From Anthracocystis setariae (taxonomy: Eukaryota; Basidiomycota; Ustilaginomycetes; Ustilaginales; Ustilaginaceae): a stretch of 64,000 nt of DNA. Under the pieces are notes generated by a model, which worked only from the letters and a program-made list of their open reading frames with translations, made no database searches and was not told the origin of the DNA. The stretch lies in contig CAKMXJ010000042.1 in NCBI GenBank assembly GCA_928724745.1, positions 558,001 to 622,000 of the forward strand. Reading direction: 5' to 3'. The position numbers and the translations under genes were made by a program. Shown here piece by piece: positions 16,830-28,400 of the stretch (the stretch's first letter is position 1; each line of letters begins with the position of its first letter).

Positions 16830-19800
16830 TCACGTTGCTTTCGGGCCAGGACTCGGGCTCGGCCCTGCCGGCGCTGGCGAACTCTCCTGTCCGCTCGGCC
16901 CTGGCGTTGGCGTGGCCGCATCCCGTTGCTGTTTCTTCTTCTTCTTCTTACCACCGCCTTGTTGTGCAGCAAGCTTGTTGGCCATCTGCAACAGTTGCAG
17001 CTGTCCCGGTGTGAGCTTAGCCATGCTTGTGCCTTCGGCTTGCTGTTTGCGCAGAAGTGCGATCAGCGCCGCTGCTTCCGGATGCGCTGCCAGTGCCGAC
17101 AGCGCGCTGAGCGGGTCCTCGGATGACGACGCGCCACCCGCAGGGGTGGTGGACGCGGTGCTAGGCCCCGGCGTCGCAGCTTTAGCCGGCGTCGTCGGCA
17201 CGGCCGAAGTAGTGCTGGCTGCAGGGGTCGTTGATTCCGCAGGTGCCGGTTTCTGCGACGTGACTGTGTTAGCTTTCGTCGGTGAAGCCGCGGCCGTGAC
17301 GGCAGAAGGGGGGTTTGCCTTGGGAGCAGAAGCGGCGGTAGTGCGGAGAGGAGTACTGGGCAGAACCGGCGTCTTTTGCGGGACGGCGGCTGACGTAGTG
17401 GTACCTGAAGTTGGAGTTGCAGAAGCACCCTGTCCAGCGTTGGTTGCAGCCGGGGCTGTGCTTGGTGCAGTTGCAGCCTTTGCACCAGCCGCTGCACTTT
17501 GCGCACCGGGAGCGAGAGAAGGCTTGATCGGTGCAGGCAATACCGGCTTTGGCAGCGTAGGCGTAGGATGCAAAGACGTTGCGGACATAGGTGGACGAGG
17601 AAGTGCGGTTGCTGGTGCTGGTGTCGTCGCCGTCGAAAGTGACGCTGCGGCTTTCACTGGCGAAGCACTTCCATTTGCGGCTGTGACGCCGGTCTTTGCA
17701 GGGGTCGTCGCAACTGCAGATGTCGACGCAGCCGCTGAAGAGGAGGATGCGGTCGTCGCGAGCTTTGCAGGCGTAGCTGGCGTCGTAGGCATCTTGGTCT
17801 GCGCAGTGGATGCATCCTTCTTCTGTGCCGCCGCCTGTTGCAACCTCATTCTCTCCTTCAAATGAGTCACAAGGTACGCTTGCAGTACCTGCAACGCTTG
17901 TTGAGCTCCCAATCCTTCGATCTGCGCCAATTGCCCAGCATTGAGATGTCCGAACACCTGCGGGCTAAGATACAGCTTGCCATCGTGGTGCACGATCGGA
18001 GGAGTCTCGAGCAAGGACTCGATGGTACCTGGTGCGGCTTTGGGCTTGTCCGTCGCTGCGGCCGTTGCTTCCGAAGGTGGGGTGCCAATGATAAGTGGGA
18101 TGCGGATGGCAGGCAAGGATCCTGGTGTGCTCGCGGCAGCTGCGCCGGCCGCCGCAGCAGATGCAGGGTTGGTGACAGCACTGCCAGATGGCAATGGCCC
18201 GGGCGCAGATGGCAAAGTCGTTGTGGCAACACCAGCGCCGGCGGAAGGAGCCGCAGCAGCGGCCTTGGCAGCCTCTTCCTTCTGTTTGGCCAGATTCGCT
18301 CGATGCTGCTCGGCTAGCTTCGAGTCCGACATGGTGTAAAAGATACCCTTGCCTGGCTCATCTGACCTCCTAGGAATACGAGTAAAGTCGCGTGAAGAAC
18401 CGATAGCGTGCCTGATCGAGCTTTGCCAGTCGCGACCCGTGTGCCTGCCATTGCGCTTGAACCAAATCCATCGATTTGCAATCCACTCGTACACTTCCTG
18501 CAAAGTGAGCTTGCCTCCTTTTTTGGTACAGTGATCCGAACGCAGCGCTTGCGAGATCAGCTCGATGTTGGACAGCTCCGGCTTGTCTTCTGGACCAGGC
18601 GCCGGCTTTGCAACAGCTGGCGCTGGGGTCGGACTTGCGTTCGTGGCCGCCTTCGGATCGCCGATGGGCGTGCTTCCTCCTGCAGCGGCAGCTGTTGGCT
18701 TCTGGTTCGGCTTTGCCTGAGCATTGGCGAGACTAGCTGCTGAGGCAATGATGCTGGCAGTTGTTGGCCAAGTAGAAGGATCGGAACCAGATGAAGCTGT
18801 GGGAGTAGGTGCAGTGGTGGGCGTCGATGAAGGAGCTGATGCTGGAGAGATTCCAGGAGCAGTTGACGGACCCGCGTAAGCACCAGGAGTTGGGCCCACA
18901 TTGATATTCGACGCGCCGCCAAGCCCTCGTCCGGCAGCAGCAGATGGAGCCATGGGCAAAGGAGACGCCATTTGACCAACAGCATGCGGGAGTGCTTGAG
19001 CCTGAGGCTGGCCGTAAGCTGGCATCGATCCTGAGACTGCATTGGCGGCAGCGATGATGGCTGAAGCTGCAGAGGCCGAGCTGGGATCATAAGGCGCAGA
19101 GGAAGGGTATCCGTATGAGCTAGGGTATGTTCCCGTGGGCATCGATGAGCTGCTCACGGTACCGCCTGGCAATCCAGGCAAGCCTGCTGGAGCGGCTGGA
19201 GATGCCTCTTCTGCTGGACCCTTCTTCTTCTTTGCCTTCGTTGCCTTTGCTTTCGCGGGTTTGGCCTTAGCCGCTGTGCTCGGAGCAGAGCCTGCTGTGC
19301 TTGTGAGCTGTTGTTCACTCTGTGCAGCCCCTGTGGTCTCTTTCTTCGCGGGTTTTGCGCTGGTGGCAGGAGCAGGTAGGCTTGTTGTGGGGGCAGTAGA
19401 TGTGGAAGTGGCAGCGACAGCTTCGGCTGAGTTTGCCGTCGTGGCATTCGACTTTGGCGGAGCAGGCTTGACATCCGTCATGATGATATCGTCATCCTCT
19501 GCGGTAGCTGTGGCAAACATCACACCAGAAGCAGGTGGTGCTGTAGTCGATGTGGTCGTCTTGTCTTTCTTGGGGCTGACGGAGGCAGCGCGTGACGCAT
19601 CAGCACGGGCCTTGGCAGCTTTGGCACGTTTGGCAGCATCGAGCGCTTCGATACCGATGGGAGTACCGACCTTGAGCGCAGGCTCGTCGTCGACGAGGGG
19701 CTCGCCTCGCTTTCTCTTGCGACCTGCGACGCCTGCGCCCATGGCCCACGATGGTGCCGGTGACTCTTTCTTAACAGGTGATCGTGCACTCTCTGCTTCC

Positions 19801-21827
19801 TCGGCTTGAGGGGCCTTGCCTGCTTTGGGGTTCTTGGTACCCTTGAGAGCCTTATTGCCTTTGGCAGGACGCTTGTCAATTGCACCAGCGCGAGCGTTTG
19901 TGGGCGGTGGAGGTGTGGTGATGCCCTCGTCGTCTTGGTCTTCATCGCTTTGCTCTCCTGCGCTAGGAGTACCAAGGCTATCACTGTCGTCGCCGGGCGG
20001 TCGAGTCTGTGGAACGGGGCCCTTGGTTGGCATCTTGCCACGTCCTGCGCCTTTGCCTTTGCCTTTGCCTGAAGGCCTAGCGGCGAGGGCAGCGGCCGTC
20101 GTCTTCGTCGCTGCTGCCTTACCCCTGCCCTGTGACTTGGCTTTGCCCTTGGACGCTTCGTCAACACCTTTTGACTCGTCATCGACGGTGCCTTCTGCAG
20201 CAGCGGCAGGGGATGCCTTGCCGACCTTGGATTTCGGCTTCAGCACCAATCTTCGTTTCGGTGTCTCGTCAGAGCTTGCGGGATCAGCCTTGCCCTTGCT
20301 AACAGCCGCTGAAGACTTTCTGCGACTTTTGTGGGCGCCAGAAGCAGCTTCGTATCCTTCGCCTCCGGCTGCGTCGCGCACTGCGTCATCCTCTTCGTCG
20401 TACTCGTCATCCTCGCTACCCTCGCTGGACGCTGAGCTGGACGAGTCAGGTTCGTCATCGTCCTCTTCGCTCTCGATGGCCTGGTCGTCGCTGCTGAGGT
20501 CAGAAAGCGTATCGGACTCGGAGTTCAGAGCGCGTTGGCTGTCACCATCCATACTGTATGATACTGCGCCAGGAGGAGGTGGAAGGACAAAGTAAAAGAC
20601 TCGCTCGGCGATCTGGATCTTGGTACGTTTGCCGAGCACAACTAGGCTCCCCTTCTCCACCCACACGTCATCGACAAAGGCACCATTGCGTCCGACAACC
20701 ATCAACACGAACTGGCCGTCGCCCTGGTCGATGTCTGTGCTTTTGCCTGGCCCCATGGGTGAGGAGATGTTGTATGGATCGTGCGCGGCCGCGTCTGCAG
20801 CTGAGGAATGCGCACCGTTGACACGACTGAGCGCAGTGGGCGAGGTGATGCGGTACGGTGCTGCGCCATTGCCGCTCGAGGTTCGGCTATGTGCTGGATT
20901 ACCACCGGGAAAAGCCGCGGTGGGCGGTTGGATCGGGCCAGTGTAGTAGAAGATGCGTGCATGCAGTCGTGAGATGGATTTGAGAGGACCCAGATCGACA
21001 TCGACATCGCCTTCGGTTTTAGATTCCGAGGTGATGTGCGCCTGCGAAAGACCGGAGGCTGCATTGGGTAATTGTGGCGGTTCTGCGCCTTGACGCACGT
21101 TGGGCTGAAGCTGGCCTGGACGACGTCCAATGGTGACATCAAGCGTCTGAATGTAGTACGAAAACCCTGGAAATTCAAGTTTGGCGTAAGCCTGAATCGG
21201 ACCTTGATCCTCTCCGTCCTCATCTTCGGGCTCGAGATCATCGAAAGCTTCGTCTTCCCAGTCCATGTCCTGCCGTGTGAGTGCCTCGTTGAGATCGACT
21301 GCACCAGAGAGTTCGGCAGCATTGAGACCAGTGCTGCCAGCTGTAAGCCCGGAAGCGGATGGATCGAGCATAAAGTCGCCTGTATACGCATTGAAGAGGT
21401 CGCTGGAGCCGCCATTCTGTGCGGCTAAATTGGACAGCTGATTGAGGAGGCCATTGCCCTCTGCCAAGGATGCTAAGAGTTTGGCATCCTCCTCGTTGAG
21501 GCCGGCAGTTGCGGCCTGTAATGAAGCTGACATGAATGCTGCGTTGTCCGTTGATATCGATGCGTTCTGATCCGTCGGAGCTGTCGTCTCGGCGCCCAAC
21601 TTTTCGGTCGATGCAGGCTGGATGGCGACCTTCGACGCAGTTACAGCACCAGCATCGCCTGGTGTGGATGTTGCAGGTATTGGCTTGCCCTCAGCGGGAG
21701 CGGCATCGAGAGTATGTGCGGACGTGGATGCCACAGGATTTGGATTCTCGATGCCCGGCGGAGAGGCGGCTCTGAGCGTTGGTGATGACGGCGCAGCGGC
21801 AGCGGCAGCTGAAGCTGTATCAGCCAT
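16830..21827 (-). CDS. FHA plus forkhead transcription factor, FHL1-like
   Basis: The frame extends to a TTG at 21845; the first ATG is at 21827 (MADTAS), giving 1665 residues. An FHA domain spans about 210-415: TIGRRPGQ, SRLHARIFYYTG and VVGRNGAFVDDVWVEKG carry the expected Gly-Arg, Ser-Arg-x-His and Asn-Gly elements. An acidic Ser/Glu/Asp block (about 430-490) and basic linkers with KGKGKG follow. A forkhead DNA-binding domain lies at about 1080-1165 (SNIELISQALRSD, LTLQEVYEWIANRWIWFKRN, WQSSIRHAIGSSRDF). The FHA-forkhead order matches yeast Fhl1, which works with its co-regulator at ribosomal-protein promoters, so a role in ribosome gene control is inferred. The rest is Ala/Pro/Thr-rich disorder, longer than in yeast. 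It sits two genes from RRP8, also a ribosome-biogenesis gene. Confidence 0.85.
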   Translation of the reverse strand: MADTASAAAAAAPSSPTLRAASPPGIENPNPVASTSAHTLDAAPAEGKPIPATSTPGDAGAVTASKVAIQPASTEKLGAETTAPTDQNASISTDNAAFMSASLQAATAGLNEEDAKLLASLAEGNGLLNQLSNLAAQNGGSSDLFNAYTGDFMLDPSASGLTAGSTGLNAAELSGAVDLNEALTRQDMDWEDEAFDDLEPEDEDGEDQGPIQAYAKLEFPGFSYYIQTLDVTIGRRPGQLQPNVRQGAEPPQLPNAASGLSQAHITSESKTEGDVDVDLGPLKSISRLHARIFYYTGPIQPPTAAFPGGNPAHSRTSSGNGAAPYRITSPTALSRVNGAHSSAADAAAHDPYNISSPMGPGKSTDIDQGDGQFVLMVVGRNGAFVDDVWVEKGSLVVLGKRTKIQIAERVFYFVLPPPPGAVSYSMDGDSQRALNSESDTLSDLSSDDQAIESEEDDDEPDSSSSASSEGSEDDEYDEEDDAVRDAAGGEGYEAASGAHKSRRKSSAAVSKGKADPASSDETPKRRLVLKPKSKVGKASPAAAAEGTVDDESKGVDEASKGKAKSQGRGKAAATKTTAAALAARPSGKGKGKGAGRGKMPTKGPVPQTRPPGDDSDSLGTPSAGEQSDEDQDDEGITTPPPPTNARAGAIDKRPAKGNKALKGTKNPKAGKAPQAEEAESARSPVKKESPAPSWAMGAGVAGRKRKRGEPLVDDEPALKVGTPIGIEALDAAKRAKAAKARADASRAASVSPKKDKTTTSTTAPPASGVMFATATAEDDDIIMTDVKPAPPKSNATTANSAEAVAATSTSTAPTTSLPAPATSAKPAKKETTGAAQSEQQLTSTAGSAPSTAAKAKPAKAKATKAKKKKGPAEEASPAAPAGLPGLPGGTVSSSSMPTGTYPSSYGYPSSAPYDPSSASAASAIIAAANAVSGSMPAYGQPQAQALPHAVGQMASPLPMAPSAAAGRGLGGASNINVGPTPGAYAGPSTAPGISPASAPSSTPTTAPTPTASSGSDPSTWPTTASIIASAASLANAQAKPNQKPTAAAAGGSTPIGDPKAATNASPTPAPAVAKPAPGPEDKPELSNIELISQALRSDHCTKKGGKLTLQEVYEWIANRWIWFKRNGRHTGRDWQSSIRHAIGSSRDFTRIPRRSDEPGKGIFYTMSDSKLAEQHRANLAKQKEEAAKAAAAAPSAGAGVATTTLPSAPGPLPSGSAVTNPASAAAAGAAAASTPGSLPAIRIPLIIGTPPSEATAAATDKPKAAPGTIESLLETPPIVHHDGKLYLSPQVFGHLNAGQLAQIEGLGAQQALQVLQAYLVTHLKERMRLQQAAAQKKDASTAQTKMPTTPATPAKLATTASSSSAAASTSAVATTPAKTGVTAANGSASPVKAAASLSTATTPAPATALPRPPMSATSLHPTPTLPKPVLPAPIKPSLAPGAQSAAAGAKAATAPSTAPAATNAGQGASATPTSGTTTSAAVPQKTPVLPSTPLRTTAASAPKANPPSAVTAAASPTKANTVTSQKPAPAESTTPAASTTSAVPTTPAKAATPGPSTASTTPAGGASSSEDPLSALSALAAHPEAAALIALLRKQQAEGTSMAKLTPGQLQLLQMANKLAAQQGGGKKKKKKQQRDAATPTPGPSGQESSPAPAGPSPSPGPKAT

Positions 21828-22443
21828 GATCTGGGAAGCGATCAAGCTCTGGACGTTGAGCTAGCTGGGTGTTGATGTTGAATCCGATCACAAGCGGATG
21901 GTGGCGAATGAAGTCATGAGTAGGAACGGGTCGAAAGGTTGACGGCAGATAGCAGATGGCAAGAGTCCAGATGGCACCGATCCAGCAGCTCAAAGCGTCG
22001 ATGGTGAAGGGGACGGCGTTCTCTTGAGCGCTTCAGGGTATACACGCCACAGGGCGGCTCAGCCGGGTGATGGCTTCGAATCGTGGGAAAGTGAGGTCCG
22101 AGCGGTGGTGTGGTTCCTTGTCGGATGCAACCCGACCTGAATTGTCGGATCGGTCCGTTGTGTGGGAGATGCAGGTGTTGTCGTAATGAGATGGCGATGC
22201 AAAGCTGTTCCAAGCTAGTCACTGCTCACTACAGCCGTTGTCACCGAGTGAGAGTGTTGGATGGTGATAATGGTTCAGAGGTAGCACGATCGACTTTCTT
22301 TGGCTTGATCGTGTCGACGACGATGATTCCGAAACTTTGCCAATCATCCGTTTTGCTGTACCTGTACAGGGACAGGGCCCTGTCTGACGCAGTTTGGCGG
22401 GGGATAGCCCGCCATCCACTTCCGAATTCCATAAATTCACCCA

Positions 22444-22475
<32 letters not shown>

Positions 22476-23187
22476 GGAAAAAAATAACAAAACACGCAAA
22501 CAAGCGACTGAAATCCGGCTCCAGTGGCCCCAAAAGTCGCGCTGAGCTGCCGAGCTTGAGTTTTTACAGTACGCGGTGGAGTGAGGTGCACAAAATTTCG
22601 ATTCATAACAAACTGGTGCCTTGCCCACGTTCTCTCCAGATGCGACTGTCATAGCTGCAACCTGATAGCGGATCATTTTTAGCCCAGAGGAACCTACCTG
22701 AAGCCTTCAAATGTTTGAGCTCGGCTCATATGTGAGGGTCATGCATGCTAAGACACGGCGACAGTCGTAACCTTAATAGAATACAGCATTCTGTGACAAA
22801 TCAGAGACAAAAAATACCTCCCAAAATTGAGGCCTGAAAAGCATTTGCTAAATCAACATCTCCGAATGCCGGTGTCTGTCCCTCCCTCGCCTCCACTCAC
22901 GCCACGGGTCCTTGATCTGTGACCCTCCAGAGTGGGAAAAAAAAAAAAAATCCCGAAAAAAAAAAGGTGTTCCAATAGAGAGGCAACCGATACGTCGACT
23001 GTTTGTCAAATTAGCACCCCTTACCATACATCACGCTCTACCTACTGTATCACATTGTCGTTGATTCGACAGCTGCTCTCGGCGTACACTTCTGGCTACG
23101 ATGGCTAGCAACAGAGACTAGAAGAGGGACTCGAGATGCATTCATAGCAAGGCAACAATCCTCCTACTAGCTGCTACGCCAAAACAA
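21828..23187. other. Gene-free interval with a long A tract
   Basis: This 1360-bp stretch holds no credible gene. It includes an uninterrupted run of about 28 A at 22442-22469, further A-runs at about 22939-22966, and scattered GTACAG/ACAGTA motifs (for example near 22350, 22565 and 23045). It supplies promoters for the FHL1-like gene (minus) and the gene at 23188 (plus). Confidence 0.5.
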
Positions 23188-25479
23188 ATGTCGCGAAACA
23201 GGGTCAAGCTCGACCTTGGCCCACATGGCAAGGTCTTGGCTTCAGTGGTCGACTATGACGATGCCAAGGCGGTCGCAGCCGGACGCTTCAACACAGATAC
23301 AACCAGTGTCCAGCTCTACGTGAGCGACGGAGAAGATCTGTGGGAATTGCATCCTTCCGCGTTTCACGATGTTGTCTCAGAGAATGGAGTCATTGTTGCG
23401 AGAACGCTAGCTCCTCCGACATCATCCCGTCCCACATCTGTAGCATCGACATCGGCAAGGCCGGCTGCCAAGGTTGACTCTTCTGAGCCAGTGACCACAT
23501 CTACAGCTTCTCCGACACGCCCACTAGGACCAGCTTCCAACAGAATAGTACCCACAGCTTCATCGCGAAACAAGCGACCGCGAGCATCATCAGTGGCCAG
23601 CACAAGCTCGACTAGCAGCACAAGCTCGACATCTTCCTCTTCCTCTTCCTCTTCCTCTTTCTCCTCCTCTTCCGCTTCATCCGCCTCCAGCTCGGGATCG
23701 CCTTCATCCTCCTCTTCCTCTTCTCCTTCTGCACAAGCTCGAAGGTCCGAGTCAGTCCAAGATGTTACCGCGACATCTGCTGCCGTTCGCACTGTGATCG
23801 GTCCGAACGGCTTGCCCGTCTCTTCTAAAGAGCGATGGGATCCCAAGACGCATCGACTCATGTTTGAAAAGCTCAACGAGATCATCAGTGGAGAAACCAT
23901 CTATTACACCCGCAAGTACACCGAAGAGCGCTATCGTATTTTCCAACTCTTGATCGATAATTATGGCGACAACGGGATCAAGGGCAATTTTCTGCGCGGA
24001 CGAACGCCGCAAGCGCTGATCGCAAGAGTCAGCGGTGTCTTGAGGACGGCAAGAGAAAGAGGCGAGAAGATCAAGCAGCCTTTCAAATTCTTTTTTCCCA
24101 ACCGCAAGGATGACGAGTCTGCCGGGAGATCCGCTACGGCCCCAGTTCCGACGGCTACTCCAACGGCTTCTAGCAGTAGAGCGCCAGCCAAACAGCCGAA
24201 TCGGGATGCATCGAGGGCGCAGACGTTGCCTGCTCAAGCAAGCACCTTGCAGAATGGGAAAGGCAAGCGCAAGAACTCCGAGAACGGCAAAGGAAGGGCT
24301 GCACCGTCAGCTGCTGAAACTACTGTTGGAGGAAATCTGACCGTGGATTCAAGCACACCCGACACAAGTGACGTCCCGAAGGAACAACCCAATGGCAGAG
24401 GAAACGCAATAGGCAAGGGTAAGGGCAAAGGCAAAGGCAAAGGCAAAGGCAAAGGCAGTTTAGCCAACCCACCGGAGATTCGAAGGAAAAATGATGCTCC
24501 TGTAGCCTCACGGGGAGCATCCAAAAATGCGAAACGATCGGCCATGAGCGTTACTGCTGACGACCCGGTTCGTCCCAAGAAGCCCAGAACCCTGAAGAAA
24601 CCGACGGCAGCCAACTCCAAGACAGGTCGACGACCTTCTGTATCATCAGATGAGCCGAGGGATAGCGAATCGAGCCGCAATGAGGCGCGAACGTGGTCGC
24701 CATCATCGAATCGCCGTGGCGCGTCCTCCGTTCCTCGTCCGAGGCACAGCGGCGGCTCGAATGCAGGGCAGCTCAGGAGGGCCGATAACCAGCGACGATC
24801 CTCGCAACGCGTCGACCCATCGACAGACAGATCACCGCTCAGAGGAGGCGATTCGTGGATCCGTGATAGAGACGGAGCATCGTTTGACGATCTCGGCGGA
24901 AATGGTCGCGACTGGGATGACGAGCCTCGCTGGCCCCGACAACAAGGTTCGGAGTCCACCAGATCGGATCGGATCGCTGACACTGGGCTCAAGGATCGGG
25001 ACGATGGAGACTGGCGGGAGTCAACACAGCCGTTCCACGGGCCAAATCGAGGCCGGCGAAGCCCAAGCCAGTCCCGTGGAGCTTTGTTCAGAGGAAACAC
25101 GCGATCACTAGCGCCCTCCATTGCGAGACCATCACCTGTCGAGCGGGTACAAAACTGGCGCGGAAGCTCTTCGCCTCGGCCGTCTCAGACTCCACGCGGA
25201 AGTACTCCAGGCAAGAAGAGGAACGTGATTGAGCGAGCGTTGGAGAACCTGGCTGCCGCTGGGAGCGAAGCTGCATCGTCTCAGGTTGAGACTAGACACG
25301 AGTCGGACACTAGAAGGCACGGGTGGCGTCGAGCCAGTCAAGGCGCAGCAAACCAGAACGATGGCAGCGAGGGTACTGGACCGGGGAGGCGCTGGGGTTC
25401 CCATGCATGGCCCAGCGCGATCCATGGTACTGATCGGTTCGTGCCGGCGAGCCCGCGAACACCACCACGATCTGAATAG
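23188..25479 (+). CDS. Unrecognised disordered protein with one compact basic domain
   Basis: The ATG at 23188 opens a 763-residue single-exon product. I do not recognise the family. The first 75 residues look folded (VKLDLGPHGKVLASVVDYDD, LYVSDGEDLWELHP). A run of Ser (about 140-180) follows. A compact, aromatic and basic segment at about 214-306 (ERWDPKTHRLMFEKLNEIIS, YTRKYTEERYRIFQLLIDNY, then KIKQPFKFFFPNRK) is the best candidate for a functional domain; its spacing recalls a helical nucleic-acid- or protein-binding module, but no signature is present. The remainder is disordered, with a KGKGKG run at about 410-424 and many RS, RR and SP sites. Composition suggests a nuclear protein. Probably smut-restricted, which is an inference. 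Confidence 0.7.
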   Translation: MSRNRVKLDLGPHGKVLASVVDYDDAKAVAAGRFNTDTTSVQLYVSDGEDLWELHPSAFHDVVSENGVIVARTLAPPTSSRPTSVASTSARPAAKVDSSEPVTTSTASPTRPLGPASNRIVPTASSRNKRPRASSVASTSSTSSTSSTSSSSSSSSSFSSSSASSASSSGSPSSSSSSSPSAQARRSESVQDVTATSAAVRTVIGPNGLPVSSKERWDPKTHRLMFEKLNEIISGETIYYTRKYTEERYRIFQLLIDNYGDNGIKGNFLRGRTPQALIARVSGVLRTARERGEKIKQPFKFFFPNRKDDESAGRSATAPVPTATPTASSSRAPAKQPNRDASRAQTLPAQASTLQNGKGKRKNSENGKGRAAPSAAETTVGGNLTVDSSTPDTSDVPKEQPNGRGNAIGKGKGKGKGKGKGKGSLANPPEIRRKNDAPVASRGASKNAKRSAMSVTADDPVRPKKPRTLKKPTAANSKTGRRPSVSSDEPRDSESSRNEARTWSPSSNRRGASSVPRPRHSGGSNAGQLRRADNQRRSSQRVDPSTDRSPLRGGDSWIRDRDGASFDDLGGNGRDWDDEPRWPRQQGSESTRSDRIADTGLKDRDDGDWRESTQPFHGPNRGRRSPSQSRGALFRGNTRSLAPSIARPSPVERVQNWRGSSSPRPSQTPRGSTPGKKRNVIERALENLAAAGSEAASSQVETRHESDTRRHGWRRASQGAANQNDGSEGTGPGRRWGSHAWPSAIHGTDRFVPASPRTPPRSE

Positions 25480-28400
25480 AAAGGTGTTATGAGACCACGT
25501 CTGCGGAAAGTAGCATGCAATGCATGGTTGTCGTTTGTTCGTAGCTTTGCGGAAGCACGAAATGTCATCTAATCGAGTCTTCAGACGCAGTAGGTTGTGT
25601 GATCTTGTGTTCAGTACTTGTGTGCAGAGCATATGTGTGCTGTTGGAGTCACAGACTTGGCTGAACACTATCGACTGGATTGGCGGCTGGTTGCAAGGCA
25701 ACCTTGTGCGTCTTCCGCGGAACTCACCGCGTGGTACTGGACTGCATCATGAGCCACCACGTTTCCCCCACATCTTGATCGATGGTCTACTGTACTGCCG
25801 CATGCTAATCTATGCTTAAGGATGTTTCGCGTGGAAGGTGAAGCGCATGCAGTACTTGTGCCGTGTCCTTGGAGACTCAAGGGCTGGACGGAGGGAGGGA
25901 AGGGAGAAAGCATGAAAAGCTGCTTTCGGAAGCAAGGTTTCGAAATGAATTGCAATGCACCTGTCGATATGCGAGCCCGATCTCGACGGTGAAGTACTAC
26001 ACTGTATGTTGAATATGAATTTGGACACAGATGATCTTGGTCGCACATTCAATGAGGTAGGATCAGTTTCAAGCTCAATCTTTGTGAGTTGGCATCGGGT
26101 AGAGCTGTTTGTGCTAGCAACACATAGATCGTGAGCCCGCCATCGTATGCAAGTAGACGGCGTGTACACTAATCTTTTATGACGAGCAGCCACGTGTGCC
26201 TGTATAGTACAGTACAAACACTATCGCGCATTCGTCTACTTTGTCGTGTCGAGTCAGCCGCAGTGGGCTTATACAGTACAGTACCAAGACCTCAGCTCCA
26301 GGCAGAGAAAGAAGGGAGAGAAGCCGGTGGCATGAGATATGAAACGGACATTCTTTGTCTCTTGCAGCACTGCATCGTCCTTATCAAAACCATCAAGGCC
26401 TGGCTGGCCGCCATGCTTGCTTGCTAGCTGCTTGCTCGCATCGCCGATATGATCGAGTACAGTATGAGTACAGCTCCGTAATCTGCCGCATCCGATCTCG
26501 AGCATCCGATCGGAAAGAACCACAAAAATTCAAACAAAAATACCTTAACCGCCTGAACGAAAACTCTCCGAAAACAAAGCACGGAATCATGGAAGACTTC
26601 TTTAGGTGGAGGCCGGTGGCGCAGCACGTCGCACGTCGCTTGTCTTTCATCACGGATGTGGATAAACTCGGCAGGTCGGCAAGCAAAGACCAAAAAAAAA
26701 AAAAAAAAAAAGAGGAAAAAAACAGAGAAAAAAAGAAAAATACTTCACGCCGATCTTCAACACAATCCAGGGCCAGGATCGTGGATCGACACGGCCCGCG
26801 AATGGTGGTGTTCATGCTGGTACAGTATTGTATGCACAAAGTTCATTGATAGGTTGCATAACTCGCTCCGATCAGGTGGGCTTCGAGATATGGTCCATGT
26901 TCTCCCTCGAAAAAGTCAGCGTCAGTCAGCCCAGTGGCCAGTGCGAGTAGGCCTGATTGAAGAGAGACAAAACGGTCAGAAGCCACGAGTGATTGTACTG
27001 TACAGGACTGAACTGCACAGTATCTTGGAGCCACCCTCGATTGGTCTCGACCGATTCTCAACCTATTCGGGGGCGGTTGTGTTTGAGCAGAAAGAGGAAA
27101 GTGGTTGCAGCACAGTAGTACAGTAATTGCAACCCCCACTTCACCGTACTCACACAAAGCTGGACGGAACGGTCCCGATACAGTCTATGAAGCACAGTGC
27201 AGTACAGTAGTTGCGGATCAACTTCCGTGGTCCTCCGTGGATCCCGGCGGGCTTTTGTTTTGTTTGCACACAGCTACAGGATTACTGCCGTTCACCACGA
27301 GTGAAACGTCTAGTGACCTACAGTACAAGACCGGGTACTGTATAATACCGTACTGTGCATAGGCAGAGCTACCCGGAGGGAAAAAATAAAATAAAAATTA
27401 AGAAGTAGGAGAAAAAAAGAAAAGGATGTCGCGATGATGTGAACATGCAGCTGGCAGCTGTCCGGTAATGAAAAAAAAAAAAAGTCGCTTACTACTGTCC
27501 ACCACAAGGTGTCTGCAGAACAGTACAACAGGGTACTTTTCCTGCTGAGCAGTTAAGCGTTCGGAGAGTTGGATCTCGTCATGCAAGCAGAACGATTCCA
27601 GCGCGAAACGCCCCTCCCGAACCGACTGGCGGTAGTGCCCCCTGACGTTCCGCCTGAGGGTCGGCACGTTACAGCACCCTCTTCCGGATATATCGTCGGA
27701 CGTAAGGAAATTTGTGCTTTCCGACGTGGATGCGACATTGAGAGTCTCAGGGTGCAACATTCCATGACAGGCCAAAGTGATGTAGTAGCAACGAGCCTTA
27801 CAATCGATGATGCTTCCGTTGCTGTGCTGTAGTTAGTCGGTGGTCTCAATCGTAAAGAAAAAGAGTGCGACTGTCACGGAAGCCAAGTTCCGTGGAGGAG
27901 AAAGAGGTGGTCCCTTGCCAAGCCAAGATTACTCGAGTAGCTACGATACACTAACTTTTATGCTGACTCTAGTTTCTCGCTGCTTTCTTTTGCGTTTTCC
28001 GTAGCCGGCATGCATGATGTGTTACAGAATCCTGTCTTACTCCTGTGCCTGGGCCGTGCCGTCCCATTGACTGCATTCCCTTGCCTCCCTTTTTTTTGGC
28101 CAGAGCATCCTCTGACTGCCGATTGGAGATGAGAGGGTGGAGGTTTAGATCTTGCTCGGCTTCCGAACCGGTTCCGTGACGTAGAGCGATACCGAGGAGC
28201 ATGCTGCTTGGCGCAGCATCCGCCTAAGTCAGCTGGCTCAGTCATATATGAACAACCGGACCCTACAATCGCCGACATCTCCTCCATTGCGCCTCTTGCT
28301 TTGCCCATTCGTTCCCTCTGCCTGGGTTCAGGCCCACGTCATCACCACAGGCTAGCGCATTCTCCAATACCGACTTGTTCATTGCTGTGACTTGTCTTTC

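Noticed and set aside
16630..17865. Plus-strand open frame opposite the FHL1-like C-terminus
   Set aside because: It reflects Ala-rich sense codons read backwards; no hydrophobic or domain pattern other than low complexity.
27569..27832. 87-codon plus-strand open frame in the gene-free interval
   Set aside because: No domain, no splice partner and a motif-poor, mixed composition; similar lengths occur by chance here.
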